NCBI GenBank assembly: GCA_015490295.1
Contig: WFYC01000076.1
Span: 37,000-100,999 of the forward strand
DNA length: 64,000 nucleotides
Origin: Hydrogenimonas sp.
Lineage (GTDB): Bacteria > Campylobacterota > Campylobacteria > Campylobacterales > Hydrogenimonadaceae
Reading direction: 5' to 3'
Part shown: positions 17,364 to 26,233 of the stretch, piece by piece
Layout: every line of letters starts with the position of its first letter
Position numbering within the stretch: the stretch's first letter is position 1
Notes under the pieces: model-generated
Told to the model about the DNA's origin: nothing
The model's input: only the letters and a program-made list of their open reading frames with translations
Databases searched by the model: none
Program-made: the position numbers and the translations under genes

Positions 17364-18353
17364 ATGCGAATCGTAAGCGGCATGAGGCCGACCGGAAAAC
17401 TCCATCTGGGCCACTACCTCGGAGTTTTGAAAAACTGGACAGAGCTGCAGCAGAAAAACGACTGTCTCTTTTTTGTGGCGGATTGGCACGCCCTCTCTAC
17501 AAGCTACGAAGAGAAGCTCAACCTCAAAGCTCTCGGGCGAGACCTGGTAAAGGAGTGGATCGCGGCGGGTATCGATCCGCAGCGCTGCACACTGTTCGTA
17601 CAGAGTGCCGTCAAAGAGCATTCGGAACTCTATCTGCTGCTGAATATGATCACGCCGCTGGGATGGCTCGAGAGAAACCCTACATACAAAGACCAGCTCG
17701 AGCAGATGCGGCACAAAGAGATCCACACGGCGGGGTTTCTGACCTACCCCGTACTTCAGGCCGCCGATATCGTCATCTACAACGCCGACGCCGTTCCCAT
17801 AGGTGAAGACCAGAGGCCACATCTGGAGATAGCCAGGGAGATCGTCCGCCGTTTCCACCACCTTTTCGGCTGCGAAATCTTCACCGAGCCAAAAGAGATT
17901 CTGGCCCCAGACTCCAGGCTTCCGGGCCTTGACGGAAGAAAGATGAGCAAGAGCTACAACAACGCCATATATCTCAGCGACACCCCCGAAGAGGTGTGGC
18001 AGAAACTCAGAGGAGCCAAAACCGACCCCCAAAGGGTGCGCAGAAACGATCCGGGCGACCCCGATGTATGCCTGGTGTTCGACTACCACAAGGCGTTGAC
18101 CGACGATGTCACTGTTCAGAAGATCAATGCGGACTGCCGTGCGGGATCGATAGGATGCGTAGAGTGTAAAAAGATATGTGCCGCAAGTATAGAGAGAGTT
18201 CTGGAACCCATCAGAGAGAGAAGAGCCGAACTCGACGATGAGACGATAGACGAGATAGTGCGAAACGGCAATATTTCGGCTAAGAAAGAGGCGGCCAAGA
18301 CGATGGAGAGAGTGAACAGGGCCGTTTTTGAGATCGCCTGCGAGACAGAGTAG
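17364..18353 (+). CDS. trpS: Tryptophan--tRNA ligase
   Basis: 329 residues from ATG 17364 (MRIVSGMRPTGKLHLGHYLG); the frame extends to 17316 but those residues precede the ribosome-binding site. Class I synthetase: HIGH-type motif HLGH at residues 14-17, FVADWHALS, the tryptophan pocket YPVLQAADIVIYNADAVPIGEDQ, and KMSKS near 193-197. Length matches bacterial TrpRS (about 320-340). It charges tRNA-Trp in the cytoplasm. It stands alone between divergent and convergent neighbours. In Campylobacter trpS directly precedes serS and pflB; here five genes lie between. Confidence 0.96.
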   Translation: MRIVSGMRPTGKLHLGHYLGVLKNWTELQQKNDCLFFVADWHALSTSYEEKLNLKALGRDLVKEWIAAGIDPQRCTLFVQSAVKEHSELYLLLNMITPLGWLERNPTYKDQLEQMRHKEIHTAGFLTYPVLQAADIVIYNADAVPIGEDQRPHLEIAREIVRRFHHLFGCEIFTEPKEILAPDSRLPGLDGRKMSKSYNNAIYLSDTPEEVWQKLRGAKTDPQRVRRNDPGDPDVCLVFDYHKALTDDVTVQKINADCRAGSIGCVECKKICAASIERVLEPIRERRAELDDETIDEIVRNGNISAKKEAAKTMERVNRAVFEIACETE

Positions 18354-18377
18354 AGTTCACACCGCTCTTCACCTATC

Positions 18378-18399
18378 CGGGAAGAGTCCGATCTTCCCG
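18378..18399. terminator. Perfect 8-bp inverted repeat between convergent genes
   Basis: CGGGAAGA-GTCCGA-TCTTCCCG lies after the trpS stop, between trpS and the convergent outer-membrane gene. The hairpin is strong but has no T-run on either side, so an intrinsic terminator is only possible. The rest of 18354-18526 shows no ORF or RNA gene. Confidence 0.35.
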
Positions 18400-18526
18400 A
18401 AACCTACAATACAATTATCGACTTTATCGGTATCTCCGAACTTCACATATTCTGAAACACTATAGGACCCGTCTCGTTCACTAAAGAGTGCTAAAATCGT
18501 GCTTGAAAGTCTTCTCTTCTTAGATC

Positions 18527-19039
18527 CTAAAATTTATATTGGATTCCGATACCCGACTGAATATAGTAGTCCACCCGATCCATCTGGGTTACCATGTAGC
18601 GGAAAAATATATCTATATCGAACCTTTTATGCACCGGAAACAGAACACCGGCTTCTCCACCGTAAACCAGGCCGTTCTCTTCATATGTTCCGATTTTGTA
18701 GTTTGCGTAACCTGCTGCAACCCCTATGAAGGGCTTGAACCGTTCATAATCCGTAGGAATAAAGTAATCGAGCGTTCCGTTGAACATATATTGTGATATT
18801 GTGGCACCCCTGTAGCTGCTGTCCGCTATACCGTCGAGAAGGAGTAAAACCCTGTACTCATCTGTCTGAGCACCAATGCGCAGCGCAGCAGCAGCCGACG
18901 AATCGGTATAACTATCCCCCAAAGCGGTCTCTTTTGCACTGATGCCGTGATATTTACCCTCGACACCTATAAGGCTCTCAGCCTGAATATGCAGCGACAA
19001 AAAAGTTGCAGCGATCAGACAACCGATGATTTTTTTCAT
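18527..19039 (-). CDS. Small outer-membrane beta-barrel protein
   Basis: 170 residues with an 18-20 residue signal peptide (MKKIIGCLIAATFLSLHIQA). The mature chain alternates polar and hydrophobic residues with Tyr/Gly-rich strands (SLIGVEGKYHGI, FIGVAAGYANYKIGTY, YGGEAGVLFP, IDIFFRYMV). It ends in YYIQSGIGIQYKF, a terminal Phe typical of barrel insertion. The size suggests an eight-stranded opacity/OmpA-barrel-like protein. No ligand is evident. It is divergent from the DUF190-crcB pair with an AT-rich promoter region between them. Family level is confident; role unknown. Confidence 0.7.
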   Translation of the reverse strand: MKKIIGCLIAATFLSLHIQAESLIGVEGKYHGISAKETALGDSYTDSSAAAALRIGAQTDEYRVLLLLDGIADSSYRGATISQYMFNGTLDYFIPTDYERFKPFIGVAAGYANYKIGTYEENGLVYGGEAGVLFPVHKRFDIDIFFRYMVTQMDRVDYYIQSGIGIQYKF

Positions 19040-19051
19040 TTATATACCCTT

Positions 19052-19080
19052 TTGAATAAATTTCGTAAATTTATTATAAT
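19052..19080 (+). promoter_or_regulatory. Sigma70-type promoter of the DUF190-crcB operon
   Basis: TTGAAT (19052-19057), a 17-base spacer, and a perfect TATAAT (19075-19080) point toward the DUF190 gene about 90 bases downstream. It lies in the divergent spacer next to the outer-membrane protein gene. I looked for, and did not find, a crcB-type fluoride riboswitch in the leader. Confidence 0.65.
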
Positions 19081-19169
19081 AGAGAAATTCTTAATTATAG
19101 TCGTTTGCCAAAAAACACTTTATATCACAACACACCATAAAGCCATATCGGCAAGAGGGAAAAAAGTTT

Positions 19170-19520
19170 ATGAAACCCTACCTCGGAAAACGGAAGCTTC
19201 TGAAAATTTATATCGGCAACGAAGATACATTCGAAGGCAGACCTCTTTGGGAGGTTCTTTTGCAGAGAGCGAAAGAGAGCGGAATAGCCGGTGCGACGGT
19301 AATGAAAGCGGTTGCCGGCATCGGGGCCCATTCGCAGGTACACGCTTTCAACGTATGGGTCTTGAAGCAGAAACTGCCGCTGATCGTCGAGATTATAGAG
19401 ACGGAGGAGAAGATTTCAGGATTTATGGAGAGTGTAAACGGAGTGATCGAAGAGGGGCTCGTGACTTTGAGCGATGTCGAAGTTATATCCTACAAGCATC
19501 CCGCATTCGGGAAGAAGTAG
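19170..19520 (+). CDS. DUF190 family PII-like protein
   Basis: 116 residues. The sequence LLKIYIGNEDTFEGRPLWEVL, then GIAGATVMKAVAGIGAH and PLIVEIIETEEKI is the DUF190 signature: a ferredoxin-like fold related to PII signal proteins that binds nucleotides in some members. AAGAGGG precedes ATG 19170. Its TAG overlaps the crcB GTG start by one base, so the two are translationally coupled. DUF190 proteins are repeatedly encoded beside, or fused to, CrcB/Fluc fluoride channels, so it probably senses or modulates that function. The biochemical role is not established. Confidence 0.85.
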   Translation: MKPYLGKRKLLKIYIGNEDTFEGRPLWEVLLQRAKESGIAGATVMKAVAGIGAHSQVHAFNVWVLKQKLPLIVEIIETEEKISGFMESVNGVIEEGLVTLSDVEVISYKHPAFGKK

Positions 19521-19900
19521 TGCAGATCTCGCTGCTGCTCGCCATCGGTGCCGGAGGATTTATCGGCGCGGTTTTGCGGTATCTTGTGAGTGGATGGGTA
19601 CAGAAATTTTCCGCATCGCTCTTTCCGGTAGGAACCCTGAGCGTAAACATAATAGGAAGCTTCATAATAGGGTTCGCCGTTTTATATTTTGAAAACGTTG
19701 TGGCACCTCACCAAAAAGCGCTGGTCATAACCGGACTTCTAGGAGCTCTGACCACATTTTCCACCTTCTCTCTGGAGACGGTTACGATGCTCCAAAGCGG
19801 TCTTTGGGGGCGGGCTGCAGCCAACGTTACACTCAATGCCGCACTCTGTATCACAGCGACAATATTGGGAATGGCACTTTTCAAACGGCTGTACGGTTGA
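19520..19900 (+). CDS. crcB: Fluoride channel CrcB (Fluc)
   Basis: 126 residues from GTG 19520, which shares its G with the preceding TAG; the frame is open far upstream by chance, but those residues read through DUF190. Four membrane helices. Family motifs: GAGGFIGAVLRY near the start, PVGTLSVNIIGSFIIGF (the Gly-Thr-Leu-x-Val-Asn segment lining the pore) and GALTTFSTFSLE (TM3 break with Ser/Thr and the Phe box). Fluc proteins form dual-topology dimers that expel fluoride. A single gene, as here, implies a homodimer. Confidence 0.94.
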   Translation: MQISLLLAIGAGGFIGAVLRYLVSGWVQKFSASLFPVGTLSVNIIGSFIIGFAVLYFENVVAPHQKALVITGLLGALTTFSTFSLETVTMLQSGLWGRAAANVTLNAALCITATILGMALFKRLYG

Positions 19901-19948
19901 ATCGTTTTATAGCATCATATAAAAAACACCACAACAAAGGGTCTGTAG

Positions 19949-20767
19949 ATGAAGATATATCAGGATGAAAACCTTTTGAAACATCCAATAAACAGCGCTA
20001 TGGCCTATAGCTGGGCAGCCATAAACGGAAACTGGAAAAACAGCGTCGTCATAGCCCTGGCACTACTGGTACTCTCGCTTTTGCAGATCATACCTTTTCT
20101 GGGATTAATCTTTGGAGTCGTCCAGTCTGTCATACTCTACTCCATGGGGTACTGGGTAGCCGACCGCCTGAAGTGGGGCAGCGACGTAGAGTCGTTCAGA
20201 AGCCGGATGAGAGATGAGAGTGAACGTTCGATCATATTCGAGTTTCTGACACCGGCAGCAGGCTTTTATGTAGGCTTTATGCTCTTTTCCATCGTGATGG
20301 CCCTGATTACGCTCGCTATATTCTGGCTGTCAGGCGGTTTTGAAATGGTTGTTCAGCTGCAGCAACCACTTGGAGTCAATGTCACACCTGAGCAGATGTA
20401 TGCATTTTATGCTCAAATTTTTGCGTTCTCATCTCCAGCCATACTCTTCATCCTGATAACTTCACTCTTTTTCGGCTACGTGTGGCCCTTAGTTTACGGT
20501 TACGCCCTGCAGCAGCGTTCGTTCACGGACGCCATAAATGCCGTCTTTATGCTCTTCTCCACAACTTTTTGGAAAGCATCCTTCACCGCATCTTATTTCA
20601 AGCTGGTCTCTATCTGGATGATCGTACTATTCGGTGCGGCGATCCTGATGAGCTTTACACTCGCTGCTTTTGTTCTGTTTCCACTCTTCATCCTGATTTT
20701 GATGTGGACGGTCTATTTTACATCCATCGTATCGGCTGAGGCATACAATATGAGCGACGATATCTGA
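19949..20767 (+). CDS. Six-helix membrane protein of unknown function
   Basis: 272 residues with about six membrane helices: VVIALALLVLSLLQIIPFLG and the adjoining hydrophobic stretch, AGFYVGFMLFSIVMALI, PAILFILITSLFFGYVWP, then two long C-terminal ones. The N-terminus HPINSAMAYSWAAINGNWKNS resembles the start of DUF4013/BPSS1780-like membrane proteins, but I cannot name the family. GGGTCTG precedes the ATG. It stands alone between crcB and serS on the same strand, with 48 and 82 bp spacers. No catalytic motif is visible. Confidence 0.6.
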   Translation: MKIYQDENLLKHPINSAMAYSWAAINGNWKNSVVIALALLVLSLLQIIPFLGLIFGVVQSVILYSMGYWVADRLKWGSDVESFRSRMRDESERSIIFEFLTPAAGFYVGFMLFSIVMALITLAIFWLSGGFEMVVQLQQPLGVNVTPEQMYAFYAQIFAFSSPAILFILITSLFFGYVWPLVYGYALQQRSFTDAINAVFMLFSTTFWKASFTASYFKLVSIWMIVLFGAAILMSFTLAAFVLFPLFILILMWTVYFTSIVSAEAYNMSDDI

Positions 20768-20849
20768 ACGTAAAGAGATTTTGAGTAAAATATCGGCTAA
20801 TCCGTAACGGTCAACTGACAATACACCATCTCAACCTTCAAGGAAACAA

Positions 20850-22094
20850 ATGGTCGATCTTCGGCAGATTGAAAAAGATTTCGATAGAGTCTCCGCCTCG
20901 CTGAAACGGCGCGGAGTGGATGAAAAGAGTCTGGAGAGGCTGAAAGTCCTCTTCGAAGAGAAAAAAGATGTTCAACAAAGGCTGGAAGCGTCACAGGCCG
21001 AACAGAACAAAATGAGCAGACTTTTCGGTCAGTACAAAAAAGAGGGAAAAGATATTACGCAGTTACAGAGAGAGGTTGCCGAAAACAAAGAGAGGATATC
21101 CACTCTTAACGAGGAACTCAGGCTTCTTGAAGAGCGCCTGTTTGAACTCGCCTCCTCGATTCCGAACATTCCCGACCCCGACGTACCGGACGGAGAGAGC
21201 GAAGAGGAGAATGTGGAGCTTGAACGGATCCTGGAGCCCAAAAACTTCCCTTTCTCCCCCAAAGAGCACTGGGAGCTGGCGGAGATAAACGGGTGGATCG
21301 ACTTCGAAAGGGGTGTAAAGATCGCAAAAAGCCGTTTCAGTGCCCTCAGGTACGAAGGAGCCAGAATCGAAAGAGCCCTGATAAACTACATGCTAGACTT
21401 CAACCGCAGCCGCGGATTCGAAGAGGTATGCGTCCCCTTCATGGCCAACTCGGAGTCGCTTTTCGGAACGGGCCAGCTTCCAAAGTTTGCCGACGACCTC
21501 TTTAAAATAGAGGGGGAGGATCTATACATGATTCCCACGGCGGAAGTTCCTGTAACCAATCTTTTCAGAGACGAAATTCTTAAAGCCGAAGATCTTCCGA
21601 TTCGGCTCACTTCCTATACTCCGTGCTTCAGAAAGGAGGCGGGTTCGGCCGGAAGAGATACCAGAGGGATGATACGCCAGCACCAGTTCGACAAGGTTGA
21701 GCTTGTCTGCATCGCGACCGAGGGGCAGAGTGACGAAATATTCGAAGAGATGGTGGCATGCGCCTCCGATCTGCTGACATCTTTGGGTCTTCCCCACAGA
21801 AAGATGCTCCTATGCGCGGGCGACATGGGGTTTAGCGCCGCAAAAACCGTCGATCTGGAGGTCTGGCTTCCGGGACAGGGAAAATACAGGGAAATCAGCT
21901 CCATATCCAACACGAGGGATTTTCAAGCACGCCGGGCAAAGATCCGCTATAAAGAGGATAAGAGAAACCGGCTGGCAAATACGCTCAACGGCTCCAGCCT
22001 GGCGGTAGGCCGGACCCTTATCGCCATAATGGAAAACTACCAGCAAGAGGATGGGTCGATCCTGATCCCGAAAGTACTCAGAGACTACCTGTAG
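20850..22094 (+). CDS. serS: Serine--tRNA ligase
   Basis: 414 residues. Class II synthetase with the N-terminal antiparallel coiled coil that binds the long variable arm of tRNA-Ser (about 30-100, Lys/Glu-rich). Next come [14 protein letters not shown], motif 1 region [14 protein letters not shown], the serine pocket [16 protein letters not shown], motif 2 [17 protein letters not shown] followed by [10 protein letters not shown], and motif 3 [17 protein letters not shown]. Length is normal. AAGGAAA precedes ATG. It is followed after 10 bp by the pflB-like gene, the same order as Campylobacter (Cj0389-Cj0390 from memory). Confidence 0.97.
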   Translation: MVDLRQIEKDFDRVSASLKRRGVDEKSLERLKVLFEEKKDVQQRLEASQAEQNKMSRLFGQYKKEGKDITQLQREVAENKERISTLNEELRLLEERLFELASSIPNIPDPDVPDGESEEENVELERILEPKNFPFSPKEHWELAEINGWIDFERGVKIAKSRFSALRYEGARIERALINYMLDFNRSRGFEEVCVPFMANSESLFGTGQLPKFADDLFKIEGEDLYMIPTAEVPVTNLFRDEILKAEDLPIRLTSYTPCFRKEAGSAGRDTRGMIRQHQFDKVELVCIATEGQSDEIFEEMVACASDLLTSLGLPHRKMLLCAGDMGFSAAKTVDLEVWLPGQGKYREISSISNTRDFQARRAKIRYKEDKRNRLANTLNGSSLAVGRTLIAIMENYQQEDGSILIPKVLRDYL

Positions 22095-22104
22095 GAGATG
22101 ACTC

Positions 22105-24435
22105 GTGGCAGATGAAGAGGTGATCATACTCGACGAAGAGGTGGAGGAGACCTCTTCATCTTCACAGGAGGATGAGGAACGGAAGGAGCTTAAAGAGCGC
22201 TCAAGGAAGAGAAAGAGGCTGCTTTTCGCTCTTCTCGGCGGTCTCGGCGGTGCACTGACTCTTTTGATACTGCTGCTTATGCTCTTTTTCAAGGAGGAGC
22301 CTTCAAACGGCAGTGAAGATATGAACGCTTCCGAACTTGCGCAGAAGATCAAGTCGGCGCAGAGGATAAAGCCGCTCGCCGCACAGTCGCAGCTCGAGAG
22401 GATGATAAAAAAGGCCAACATTCTCTATGCGAAAGGCGATAAAAAAGAGGCCCTGGAACTATTCGAGCAGATCGCGACCTACAGTGCTTCGATATCCAAC
22501 TACAACCTCGGCGTCGCGCAGATGAAACAGTCCAACTACGAAGAGGCTATCCGCTCCTTCAAAAAGGCTATAGAAAACGGTGAAAACCGAACCATAAGCG
22601 CGCTCAACGCGGCGGCCTGTGCGCTGCACCTCAAAGATCCAAAACGGTTCGAGTACTATCTGCAACTGGCGGAAGCCTACCTGCCGGAGAGTTTCAACTC
22701 CCCTTTGTACAGCTACCTCTACGCCGTAGTCAACTACTACAGGGGAAACTTTTTCGAAATTCTAAGTGCGATAAAACACCCTGCATCCGATGCCTACAAA
22801 AAAGAGCTCGATCACCTGGGAGCCGTAAGCTACACGATTTTCGACCGCCCTTTAAGCTCTATAGATCTGCTCGAGCGAAGCACTTCGGTGCGCGACTTTC
22901 TTTTCCTGGGACAACTATATGCCCATGTAGGCGACTATACACTCGCAACCCAGTATCTCAAAAAAGCGGCGGAAGAGTCAAAATACCCTCTAAAGAGCAG
23001 AAAAGCTCTCGCACTCGTAAACCTTAAAAACCAAAGACCCCAGAGCGCTTCAAAAATCCTGAACGAACTCAAAAGAGACTTCAAAGGCAAGGGGCTCGAT
23101 CTCTACCCGATAAAAACACGTCTGCACCCCTCCGTATACGACATAGATGCGGCACAGAAACGATTCTCCGCACAGAGGCTTGTAACGGCTCCCGACGCAT
23201 TCAGGCTCATCTTCGAGTTCGCCCCGTTTAAGGTCTTCAATGCTCATCAGACTATAAACTACATCAAAAAAGGAAACGCTTCCATCTATGTGGACGAAGA
23301 GGGCGAAGCCTCGAAATACTTATCGAGAAGCTCGAAGATTTCGGGCGTCAATCTTCTCATCTCGAAAGCCATAAAGGCGGCGATAGAGAACCGACTTCAA
23401 AAGGCGAACAACCTTTTGAAGAGAGCACTCAAAAGCTTTCCAAACCACTCTATCCTCCACTACAATCTCGGCCTCACTTATGCGCAACTTGGAAACTTCA
23501 CGAAAGCGAACGAGCACTTCCTCAGAAGCTACCACCTCGACTCCTCCAACTATCTTTCGGCCATATTCTCGCTTATGTGCGAAACATTCACGGGCAAAAC
23601 CATCCCGCAGGTGGAGAAGTTCGTGCAAGATGATCTGAAACAGATCGAAAATCCGGACACACGTCAGAAATTCTACCAATATCTTCTCTATTTCTACCAA
23701 GGCAACTTCGCCGGAGCCTCCAAGTGGCTACAGACGCCGCACGACAACAGGCCCATCTATCTGCTGCTCGACACTCTTGCCGCAGCGAACCAGCAGATGT
23801 GGGGGGAGGCGAAACGCAAGGTGCGCAAACTGCGGGACGCGATGCCGCAGGATGTGCTGGCCCACCTGCTATATCTCGAAATAACATACAAAGATATGGA
23901 CATCAAGGCCTTCAGCTCAAAAGCTAGGCTCTATCTGAAAAAGAGGCCGCTCGATCTCGACGCGGTCTATTACGGCAGCGCATTTACAAGAGAAAACTAC
24001 ATCGCCTTCCGCTTCATCACGGGCACTCTCTACCGCTTCAAACAGCTGAGTGAGCAAAAGCTCCTCGAGGAGCAGGAAGATCCCGCCGGCATAATAGAAT
24101 CGCTGGGGCTCAGCGATATCTACCTTCGAAAGTTCGAGGAGGCGTATGTACTCTTCAACCAGTTGGTGGACCAGTACAAGCATCAGGACAGCCGCACTCT
24201 TTTCCTTGCGGCAGTGGCTTCGGTAGGGGCCGGCCACCCCGCGAACGCTTCCGCTCTTCTCGAACTGGCGAAGCTGAGCGATCCCAACAACCTCGAGAGC
24301 CGCTACGCACTCGGGCTTTTGTACTTGGAGCAGGGAAACAGTGACGCGGCGGCGATACAGTTCGCCAAGATACCCAACGGTGTATTCAAATCCGAATATT
24401 TCGACTTCTATATCACGGGACTCGGCAAAGAGTGA
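22105..24435 (+). CDS. pflB: TPR-repeat membrane protein, probable flagellar motor scaffold PflB
   Basis: 776 residues from GTG 22105 (preceded by GGAGATGA). Residues 1-35 are acidic then strongly basic; one membrane helix follows (about 40-60, LFALLGGLGGALTLLILLLM). The remainder is a large helical periplasmic region with tetratricopeptide-like pairs, for example YAKGDKKEALELFEQIATYS, YEEAIRSFKKAIENG, and HYNLGLTYAQLGNFTKANEH. The same architecture and the position directly behind serS match PflB of Campylobacter jejuni, part of the medial disk that helps place stators around the flagellar motor. That link is from synteny and architecture, not a sequence search. It converges on leuA with a 7-bp gap. 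Confidence 0.72.
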   Translation: MADEEVIILDEEVEETSSSSQEDEERKELKERSRKRKRLLFALLGGLGGALTLLILLLMLFFKEEPSNGSEDMNASELAQKIKSAQRIKPLAAQSQLERMIKKANILYAKGDKKEALELFEQIATYSASISNYNLGVAQMKQSNYEEAIRSFKKAIENGENRTISALNAAACALHLKDPKRFEYYLQLAEAYLPESFNSPLYSYLYAVVNYYRGNFFEILSAIKHPASDAYKKELDHLGAVSYTIFDRPLSSIDLLERSTSVRDFLFLGQLYAHVGDYTLATQYLKKAAEESKYPLKSRKALALVNLKNQRPQSASKILNELKRDFKGKGLDLYPIKTRLHPSVYDIDAAQKRFSAQRLVTAPDAFRLIFEFAPFKVFNAHQTINYIKKGNASIYVDEEGEASKYLSRSSKISGVNLLISKAIKAAIENRLQKANNLLKRALKSFPNHSILHYNLGLTYAQLGNFTKANEHFLRSYHLDSSNYLSAIFSLMCETFTGKTIPQVEKFVQDDLKQIENPDTRQKFYQYLLYFYQGNFAGASKWLQTPHDNRPIYLLLDTLAAANQQMWGEAKRKVRKLRDAMPQDVLAHLLYLEITYKDMDIKAFSSKARLYLKKRPLDLDAVYYGSAFTRENYIAFRFITGTLYRFKQLSEQKLLEEQEDPAGIIESLGLSDIYLRKFEEAYVLFNQLVDQYKHQDSRTLFLAAVASVGAGHPANASALLELAKLSDPNNLESRYALGLLYLEQGNSDAAAIQFAKIPNGVFKSEYFDFYITGLGKE

Positions 24436-24442
24436 GTAGGTG

Positions 24443-25990
24443 TCAGACCCCCTCGCAACTATCTATCTTGCAATCGGAAGGCAGCATCGAAAGATAGCTG
24501 TTCAGTGCCCCTATGTAGGCTTTCGCACTGGCAAGCATGGTGTCAATACTGAGCCCGTGTCCGATAACGGCCGTCTTGCTCCCGTCGAACTGTACATTTA
24601 CCACCACCTTTGCAAGCGCATCCTTGCCCTGGCTTACAGCCTCCACCCTGTAATCTTTCAATACTCCGGCATGGCCGCTTATGCGGTCGATTGTCTTGAA
24701 GATCGCATCGATAGTTCCGTCACCGATGCCCGCATCTGTAATAGTACGCTCACTGTGGCGTATGGTCACGGCCGCGCTCGGAACTCCCGCCGAGCAGTCG
24801 GCTATCTGCAGCCCTACAAGCTCGAACGCCTGCGGGATATTGGTTATCTCGCTCGCGATAAGCATCCTTATATCGTCGTCGAATATCTCTTTTTTCTTGT
24901 CGGCAAGAGTTTTGAAGCGCTCGAACGCCTTCTCCAGCTCCTCTTTCGTAAGCTCAAATCCAAGCTCTTCGAGCCTCTCCTTGAAAGCGTGGCGGCCCGA
25001 GTGTTTTCCAAGCACCAGACGGTTATGCTCCAGCCCGATATCCTCGGCTCTCATGATCTCGTATGTCTCCTGGCATTTGAGCATACCGTCTTGGTGAATA
25101 CCGCTCTCGTGCGCAAAGGCGTTTTTGCCTACTATCGCCTTGTTCGGCTGCGGCTCGATTCCGGTTATCGCCGAAACGAGGCGGCTTGTCGGATATATCT
25201 CTTTCGTATTGATACCGGTTTCTACATTATAGAATACATCGTAGCGCGTCTTCATAGCCATAACAATCTCTTCCAGGGCGGCGTTTCCAGCACGCTCACC
25301 GAGCCCGTTTATCGTGCACTCCACCTGTCTGGCGCCATTCATTACACTAAAGAGCGAGTTGGCCACCGCCAGACCAAGGTCGTTGTGGCAGTGTACAGAT
25401 ATGATCGCCCGTTCACCCACGTGCTCGTGAAGCTCTTTGATCAACGCCCCCATCTCCTGCGGAAGCCTGTAGCCAACTGTATCCGGTATATTGAGTGTCG
25501 TCGCCCCGGCTTCAATAACAGCATCGAGAATCTCTTTAAGAAACGGTATCTCGCTTCTACCCGCATCTTCGCAGCTGAACTCCACATCATCGGTAAAACT
25601 CTTAGCCAGTTTTACCGCATCGACGGCGCGGCGCACAACTTCGTCCGGCTTCATCTTGAGCTTGTGTTCCATATGTATGGGACTTGTCGCTATAAATGTA
25701 TGTATCCGTTTGCGGCGCGCTCCTTGCAGTGACTCCCCTGCAAGTACTATGTCGCGTTCTACGGCTCTAGAAAGCGAGCAGACAACGCTTCTGTCCACCA
25801 CTTCGCATATACGTTTTATAGCATCGAAATCTCCGGGGCTCGCCGCCGCGAAACCGGCCTCTATGATATCGACCCCGAGTCTTTGAAGCTGTGAAGCTAT
25901 CTTTATCTTCTCTTCCGTATTCATAGACGCACCGGGGCTCTGCTCTCCGTCGCGCAGTGTCGTATCGAATATATATACTCTATCTTTCAT
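24443..25990 (-). CDS. leuA: 2-isopropylmalate synthase
   Basis: I chose ATG 25990 ([20 protein letters not shown]), with AAGGA nine bases upstream; a TTG three codons earlier is less likely. 515 residues, the long form. Catalytic TIM barrel: [33 protein letters not shown] (metal-binding His-x-His), and [13 protein letters not shown]. Next come the helical linker with HQDG, and the C-terminal leucine-binding regulatory domain from about residue 390 ([20 protein letters not shown]). It makes isopropylmalate from acetyl-CoA and 2-oxoisovalerate, the first step to leucine, and should be inhibited by leucine. A 29-codon ORF with its own strong ribosome-binding site lies in the leader. Confidence 0.96.
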   Translation of the reverse strand: MKDRVYIFDTTLRDGEQSPGASMNTEEKIKIASQLQRLGVDIIEAGFAAASPGDFDAIKRICEVVDRSVVCSLSRAVERDIVLAGESLQGARRKRIHTFIATSPIHMEHKLKMKPDEVVRRAVDAVKLAKSFTDDVEFSCEDAGRSEIPFLKEILDAVIEAGATTLNIPDTVGYRLPQEMGALIKELHEHVGERAIISVHCHNDLGLAVANSLFSVMNGARQVECTINGLGERAGNAALEEIVMAMKTRYDVFYNVETGINTKEIYPTSRLVSAITGIEPQPNKAIVGKNAFAHESGIHQDGMLKCQETYEIMRAEDIGLEHNRLVLGKHSGRHAFKERLEELGFELTKEELEKAFERFKTLADKKKEIFDDDIRMLIASEITNIPQAFELVGLQIADCSAGVPSAAVTIRHSERTITDAGIGDGTIDAIFKTIDRISGHAGVLKDYRVEAVSQGKDALAKVVVNVQFDGSKTAVIGHGLSIDTMLASAKAYIGALNSYLSMLPSDCKIDSCEGV

Positions 25991-26054
25991 AATTGTCAAT
26001 CCTTGATATTTTTACGAAGTTTGTGTAAACAGACTCTTGCGGATACTATTAAAA

Positions 26055-26144
26055 TTAGAAGCGGAAGGGTAGGAGAGTATTTTTTATCTCGATTTTCGGC
26101 AAATGTTTAATGGCTTTGATTCTGCCGGTATCGGTACCGCACAT
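26055..26144 (-). CDS. Possible 29-residue leader peptide or small protein upstream of leuA
   Basis: ATG 26144 is preceded by AAAGGAGAG at ideal spacing, stronger than that of leuA, and the frame runs 29 codons to TAA. The peptide starts MCGTDTGRIKAIKH and ends NTLLPFRF, with adjacent Leu codons CTC CTA near the end. It starts about 20 bases after a likely transcription start and ends 64 bases before leuA. This is where a leucine-responsive leader peptide would lie, but leucine codons are few (three) and I found no terminator hairpin before leuA. It could instead be a conserved small protein. Confidence 0.45.
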   Translation of the reverse strand: MCGTDTGRIKAIKHLPKIEIKNTLLPFRF

Positions 26145-26172
26145 TGACTCTCCTTTCGGTTTTTATTGTGAC

Positions 26173-26181
26173 AGTATAGCA
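26173..26181 (-). promoter_or_regulatory. Extended -10 promoter of the leuA leader
   Basis: On the minus strand TGC TATACT forms an extended -10; transcription would begin near 26166 and run through the 29-codon ORF into leuA. No convincing -35. The remainder of 25991-26233 has no other feature. Confidence 0.45.
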
Positions 26182-26233
26182 TATTGAAGGTCGAAAATGC
26201 TGAGACTTTTTTATTATAAGATAATTTTTTTCT

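Noticed and set aside
19081..19169. Fluoride (crcB-type) riboswitch in the DUF190-crcB leader
   Set aside because: I could not find the conserved G-rich/CCGCC and CUGAUG-like elements by eye; a covariance search would decide.
18947..19519. Long open frame leading into crcB from upstream
   Set aside because: Chance opening through the DUF190 gene and the divergent promoter; CrcB begins at GTG 19520 with its usual N-terminus.
24440..25732. 430-codon open frame on the plus strand
   Set aside because: It is antisense to leuA, has Tyr/His/Arg-rich unnatural composition, and leuA is unmistakable on the other strand.
25991..26054. Attenuator terminator or T-box before leuA
   Set aside because: Only a 4-bp GTTT/AAAC hairpin is visible; no T-run terminator or T-box sequence.
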